Shown here piece by piece: positions 62,508 through 62,611 of a stretch of 62,611 nt of DNA. Each line of letters begins with the position of its first letter. Within the stretch, counting starts at the first letter, position 1. Location of the stretch: positions 1 to 62,611 of the forward strand of contig NZ_JAHWYN010000020.1 in the NCBI RefSeq assembly GCF_019351435.1, in the 5' to 3' direction. Origin of the DNA: Flavobacterium taihuense. GTDB taxonomy: Bacteria; Bacteroidota; Bacteroidia; Flavobacteriales; Flavobacteriaceae. Below the pieces are notes generated by a model, which was not told the origin of the DNA, did not search any database, and saw nothing but the letters and a program-made list of their open reading frames with translations. The translations under genes and the position numbers were made by a program.

Positions 62508-62611
62508 ATGCAGACAAGACATTTTGAAGATTTAAAAGACAAGCGATTGTTGAATAGAGGAAATTCTATTCTCAATCGCTTGTTTGCTAAGAGTATTTAT
62601 TCGATACGTCA
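62508..62611 (+). CDS. IS4-type transposase, 5' end (partial)
   Basis: An ATG at 62508 opens a frame to the window edge with 34 residues: M-Q-T-R-H-F-E-D-L-K-D-K-R-L and a following N-S-I-L-N-R-L-F. This is like the N-terminal DNA-binding region of IS4/Tn5-type transposases (x-x-F-x-x-x-x-L-x-D-K-R-L). The left end of the element should lie between the glmM stop (62442) and 62508; I could not pinpoint the terminal inverted repeat because the right end is outside. Confidence 0.6.
   Translation, partial: MQTRHFEDLKDKRLLNRGNSILNRLFAKSIYSIR

Overview
The window looks like a chromosome segment of a Flavobacterium-type member of the Bacteroidota. It is AT-rich, and most genes lack a clear Shine-Dalgarno. 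Several starts fit the Bacteroidota -7 box TAnnTTTG. The gene content is typical of that group: a SprB-repeat adhesin, OmpA proteins with thrombospondin-3 repeats, a fused branched-chain 2-oxoacid dehydrogenase E1, lipoproteins with acidic export signals, and CheB-CheR-kinase fusions. No rRNA, tRNA, prophage or CRISPR array was seen.

Layout. 1-4 kb: the 5' part of a large secreted adhesin (minus strand, running off the left edge), then a non-coding array of ~107-bp repeats and a CAP-domain lipoprotein. 4.8-8.3 kb: a polyphosphate cluster (sixA-ppk1-ppx). 8.4-12.7 kb: a fermentation cluster, pflB-pflA-OFA transporter. 13-16 kb: a small NTF2/DinB-like pair and a surface lipoprotein with a DUF3494 ice-binding-like domain. 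16.2-37.6 kb: a stress and envelope island with CsbD, YtxH and lmo0937-like proteins, an iron-permease-like protein, a DUF2383 gene heading mlaEFD, a GH130 phosphorylase overlapping a GT4-barrel fusion, two OmpA paralogs, an AI-2E-type protein, an FMN reductase, Dps, two decayed genes, and a receiver/hybrid kinase/AraC group. 37.7-42.1 kb: a 1441-residue CheB-CheR-PAS-kinase-receiver protein. 42.3-60.8 kb: mostly housekeeping and envelope genes (M23 peptidase, E1, a degenerate M1-like OM-barrel protein, LOG, UvrA, ClC, a trypsin-like protease, AlkD, two gamma-glutamyltransferases, an AcpH homolog). 61-62.6 kb: glmM and the start of an IS4-type transposase.

The observation I consider most worth following is regulatory. 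Eight transcription units in the 16-38 kb island (ice-binding protein, csbD, the His-rich secreted protein, DUF2383-mla, ompA1, ompA2, dps, araC) have the same bipartite sequence upstream. It is T(G/A)(T/A)AAC, exactly 21 bp, then (A/C/G)A(C/T)CTTT(G/A). The GH130-GT4 operon has a weaker version with a 20-bp spacer. This differs from the ordinary flavobacterial promoter and suggests that one alternative sigma factor or regulator drives a general-stress regulon of cell-surface, iron and DNA protection and mannoside-type storage genes. Two structured intergenic repeat elements (49.4 and 52.8 kb) and a zinc-ligand-less M1 peptidase-barrel fusion are the other notable items.
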